DNA of 64,000 nt from Phlebiopsis flavidoalba (taxonomy: Eukaryota; Basidiomycota; Agaricomycetes; Polyporales; Phanerochaetaceae), in assembly GCA_035772785.1 (NCBI GenBank), contig JAOCPU010000047.1, forward strand, positions 231,261 to 295,260, in the 5' to 3' direction. This document shows, piece after piece, positions 61,381 to 64,000 of this stretch (its first letter is position 1; every line of letters starts with the position of its first letter). The notes beneath the pieces were generated by a model, which saw only the letters and a program-made list of their open reading frames with translations, had not been told where the DNA came from and searched no databases. A program made the position numbers and the translations under genes.

Positions 61381-62035
61381 TTATGGAGCAGAGACCTTCG
61401 GCCTCCGCTCCCCGCTGACACACTATTGTGTGTCAGCAGTGCAACGGATATATATGCCTAGTGGACTGCGCTGATGAGACTCAAGTCGAAAGCTGCAGGT
61501 GCTATAGTAGTAGCACTCACCTTCGCAGTCCCTCTCGTATCTTTATCAGCAACACGTCGCCGCTCGCTTCGCTTATGTTGACTCCCCCCTTAAACCCTAA
61601 ACCCTTCCGAAAATGCTCAAGATATTTGCGGCATTGGCAATCTGAAGATCGCCCCCCTTAGTAGCTCCAACATGCGTCCTGGTCAGCCAGACAATCTGTA
61701 TATTTCTGCCTTACATATTCACTACAAGTTGTAAAGCTATATGTATGATCAACTCCTTTTCCCAGAGACCAGTCTATTACGGAAGCTGGGGCCTCTATAT
61801 TTGTGCCACTGCACCTTACTCATGAGGAAATGACGCAATTTTTGTGCAGTCCGCAGAGCAAGTATGTGAAGCACAAATTCTTGGCGATAAGCTTTTGGAG
61901 AGCTTGGCCAAGTGGGAAGTGGTATTCATCCAGCTTCATATTGCGCTTGATTGAGCATAACAAGATATGTCCTACGAGCAATTAAGCAGGCCCTTGTTCA
62001 TTTGCAGAATATAGGCAATTTCAGGAAAATACTTT
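61381..62035. other. Subtelomeric sequence, no gene recognised
   Basis: Composition returns towards normal. Small frames at 61428-61661 and 61803-61985 are unassigned. The latter contains LHLTHEEMTQFLCSPQSKYV and could be an exon. Confidence 0.3.
61591..61605 (-). repeat. Short interstitial telomere-like motif
   Basis: TAAACCCTAAACCCT, two units of the C-rich complement of TTTAGGG, in the orientation opposite to the terminal repeats. Confidence 0.6.
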
Positions 62036-62266
62036 GTGGAAATACAGAGGCTTTATAATGCCCTGTTATTAGATTATGGACGGCAACAGAGCAAACAGGG
62101 ATTAGCTGGTGTGCCCAAGCAGCCACTTGTGGAGCTGTTAGAGGACCCCTTGTTACGCAGCAATGTATTGGATACATTTGAAAAGTTGCTAGATGGCAAG
62201 GTGGATGAGGAAGTGAAATCGGTTTTGAGTCTGCTTGATTCAGCTTTCTCTCTTACCACTTTCTAA
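62036..62266 (+). CDS. Small uncharacterised subtelomeric reading frame
   Basis: The frame includes EIQRLYNALLLDYGRQQSKQ, GLAGVPKQPLVELLEDPLLR and SNVLDTFEKLLDGKVDEEVK. Balanced, amphipathic and helix-rich composition makes it look like true coding sequence, unlike its surroundings. It ends at 62266 in LLDSAFSLTTF. Upstream a T/A-rich stretch with a tttgcag acceptor (about 62002-62008) suggests it may be the last exon of a larger gene. Family unknown. Confidence 0.4.
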   Translation: MEIQRLYNALLLDYGRQQSKQGLAGVPKQPLVELLEDPLLRSNVLDTFEKLLDGKVDEEVKSVLSLLDSAFSLTTF

Positions 62267-62922
62267 TCTTAGATACAAGCTTAGCCAAGTAGCGTGTATA
62301 ATTTTTGGCATTCAGGAAATTGTTCCATGTTTATGGCGCATATACATCCATATATGCACAGGGTTATTTTATATGGGGAAACGAAGATATATTCTGATTC
62401 AGGCATTTTTGAGAAGCTCAAAGGCCTGTGTACGGTATCTGATTCGGTCAGAAGGGTCAAAGGAAAGAATAGGGATCTCCAACTCTGCAGGTGGCCATTG
62501 GCCGTACTTTTGCCTCTGCCTCCCACATTTTCAGTCCGTGCTTCTTTGTCCCAAGGGGGGCTTCTAAGATAGGTTCACCCCATAGCACTCTACATGATTC
62601 TCTCCACGGCACCCTCTGTATCATCCAGATTTGGGCAAAGCATTCCATCTTTGGCAAGGATATATGTTAGTCAGTCGAAAAAAAGGGGGGGGGAGGGGTG
62701 GGGTAGCTTGATAGATGACAGGCTGGGAAGAGTATATTTAGTCGAGCAGTGGCAAAGGCAAGGATAATGCGCTTTACCATGTCATTGCCTGCGCTTTGGC
62801 CCTGCATTGAATTCAAAAGGCTGAAGCCTCTGCATTTGCAGGTTGGGGAAGCGAATCCAGGGATTGCGTTGTAAAGGAGCTTCAGGAGAAACTTGCCCAA
62901 TATATTACCAACTGGCTAGGAA

Positions 62923-63357
62923 TCATGCGACCGCGTTGAGCCGGGGTTGGCTGGAAGGCGGGGCTTGGGGGCTGTAGCAGAGGGGTGCAGTTAGAAGGGG
63001 GTTCAAAAGTTTGCAGCAGAAGATTGGCAAAATGCAGAGGAGGACTGGAGTAGTAATATGTGAGGCTGGAAGATCTATGCTAGGAGAGTAAAAAGAGCGA
63101 TCTGCTTGTAGGGCTAAACATTGGAGACTCATAATCAGGTTGAGCAGTCGCAGAAGGAGGTGTAGGAGACGGTTAGTGCAATGCAAGAGGCGGTTGGTAC
63201 ACTGCAGGAGCCGGTTTATAAGGGTGCATGGGCGTCGGAGAAGAGGGCTTGAAGAGATGCAGTTGAGGAGCCGGTTATTGTTGTTGTACGCCGCAGGAAG
63301 CACCGGGTTCACAAAGTGTGGCAAGCAGAGAAGGTGCTTGACTGACGATGAGGGCAT
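62923..63357 (-). other. 144-codon frame with internal repeats near the telomere
   Basis: The minus strand contains tandem NRLLQCTNRLLHCTNRLLHL repeats; the DNA underneath is built of gcagg/gcaag-agg(a)g(g)cggtt(a/g)gt units (about 63150-63215). It may be a coding repeat or simply subtelomeric satellite that happens to be open. No recognised domain. Confidence 0.3.
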
Positions 63358-63903
63358 GACCAGGAGGAGAAGATCCTTGACGAGATGCAGAAGCGGGATT
63401 TGCAGATCAGATTTCAGATCTTGTCGGTTTGTTTCACTATGGGCCTGGGATTACGAAAAGTATAATATACTGACACATGTAGGGATCTCTGGGCAGAATC
63501 TCTTTGACCATCAAGCTAACAGGTTTACAGAATGGATCTGAGGTTTTTCCTTGTTACTACTGCCCACAGAATTCAAAGCTGTGAACAAGGACCTGGCAAT
63601 TTTCAACGCTGTCATCGGCTTGTAGACAGATGCATCAGTCTGGGCCAAAACCAGACCTAGTGACCTCGCGGACACGGTCTTACTTGCTGCTGTCGTTGAT
63701 CACATGCAACCCCAAATCGGCTGTAAACGCCATGCATGAGTAGTTATGAAATATTTGTGTTTCAAGTTTTGGATTCTGAAATTCTTCTTGTCTTACTCCA
63801 GATCATTTATAATCACTGCACCCAGAGACGATCTTGTCCTATATCATACAATTGAGGCTTTTAGCTCGCCTCTTGCTGCTCATGGCATAACCTTCTTGCT
63901 TTT

Positions 63904-64000
63904 GGGTTTAGGGTTTAGGGTTTAGGGTTTAGGGTGTTTAGGGTTTAGGGTTTAGGGTTTAGGGTTTAGGGGTTTAGGGTTTTAGGGTTTAGGGTTTAGG
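63904..64000 (+). repeat. Telomere, TTTAGGG repeats
   Basis: About 13 head-to-tail units of the 7-mer TTTAGGG run to the last base, with three variant junctions (an extra TG near 63935, one GGGG, one TTTTA). The G-rich strand points outward, as expected for a right chromosome end. No unit has the two-T form TTAGGG. Confidence 0.93.

Overview
The window is the end of a chromosome from a filamentous basidiomycete, most likely an Agaricomycete (mushroom or polypore type). The last ~100 bases are telomere repeats whose G-rich strand runs out to position 64000. The genes have many short introns (about 45-65 nt, GT...AG). The gene content is fungal: F-box/leucine-rich-repeat, BTB and SPRY families, a cadherin-like bud-site protein, and the housekeeping genes RPF2, DBR1 and a 3-ketoacyl-CoA thiolase. 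I cannot name the species.

Layout. 0-9 kb: rapidly evolving families, namely three related F-box/LRR-type genes (two minus, one plus), a SPRY-domain gene and a BTB-domain gene. 9.6-10.5 kb: a DUF1223 thioredoxin-fold protein. 10.5-14 kb: no recognised gene, but a perfect 4 x 20-bp tandem repeat. 14.1-15.3 kb: a fold-type II PLP enzyme of the diaminopropionate ammonia-lyase group. 15.8-18.9 kb: an Axl2-like cadherin-fold membrane protein. 19.35-20.86 kb (minus): a 3-ketoacyl-CoA thiolase. 21-36.9 kb: mostly GC-rich DNA with only one gene I can defend, a GATA zinc-finger regulator (minus, 28.9-30.6 kb). 37.1-38.4 kb (minus): RPF2. 39.0-40.8 kb (plus): DBR1, behind a very T-rich tract. 41.9-53.7 kb: a tandem array of at least five copies or remnants of a gene for a Ser/Thr-rich single-pass membrane protein, with its spacer DNA copied as well. 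53.7-61.3 kb: a strongly AT-rich block with diverged repeats, pseudogene remnants and a tRNA-like sequence, showing RIP-like C-to-T/G-to-A differences between repeat copies. 61.3-63.9 kb: a more balanced subtelomere with small uncharacterised reading frames. 63.9-64.0 kb: telomere.

Two points affect everything else. First, almost every conserved gene is broken by single-base INSERTIONS, while its active-site residues, splice sites and codon matches on both sides are intact. This pattern fits uncorrected long-read errors better than gene death. I therefore give gene spans rather than single open frames and call these genes CDS with disruptions. Second, the telomere repeat is the 7-mer TTTAGGG (plant type), not the 6-mer TTAGGG usual for fungi.

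The genes do not form one pathway. The most system-like feature is the membrane-protein array. Its members share micro-exon 5' ends, a Ser/Thr-rich ectodomain, a conserved pre-membrane motif, one membrane helix and a basic stop-transfer segment. They differ in the cytosolic tail: three carry a PPxY motif, and the terminal member has an unrelated long acidic tail.
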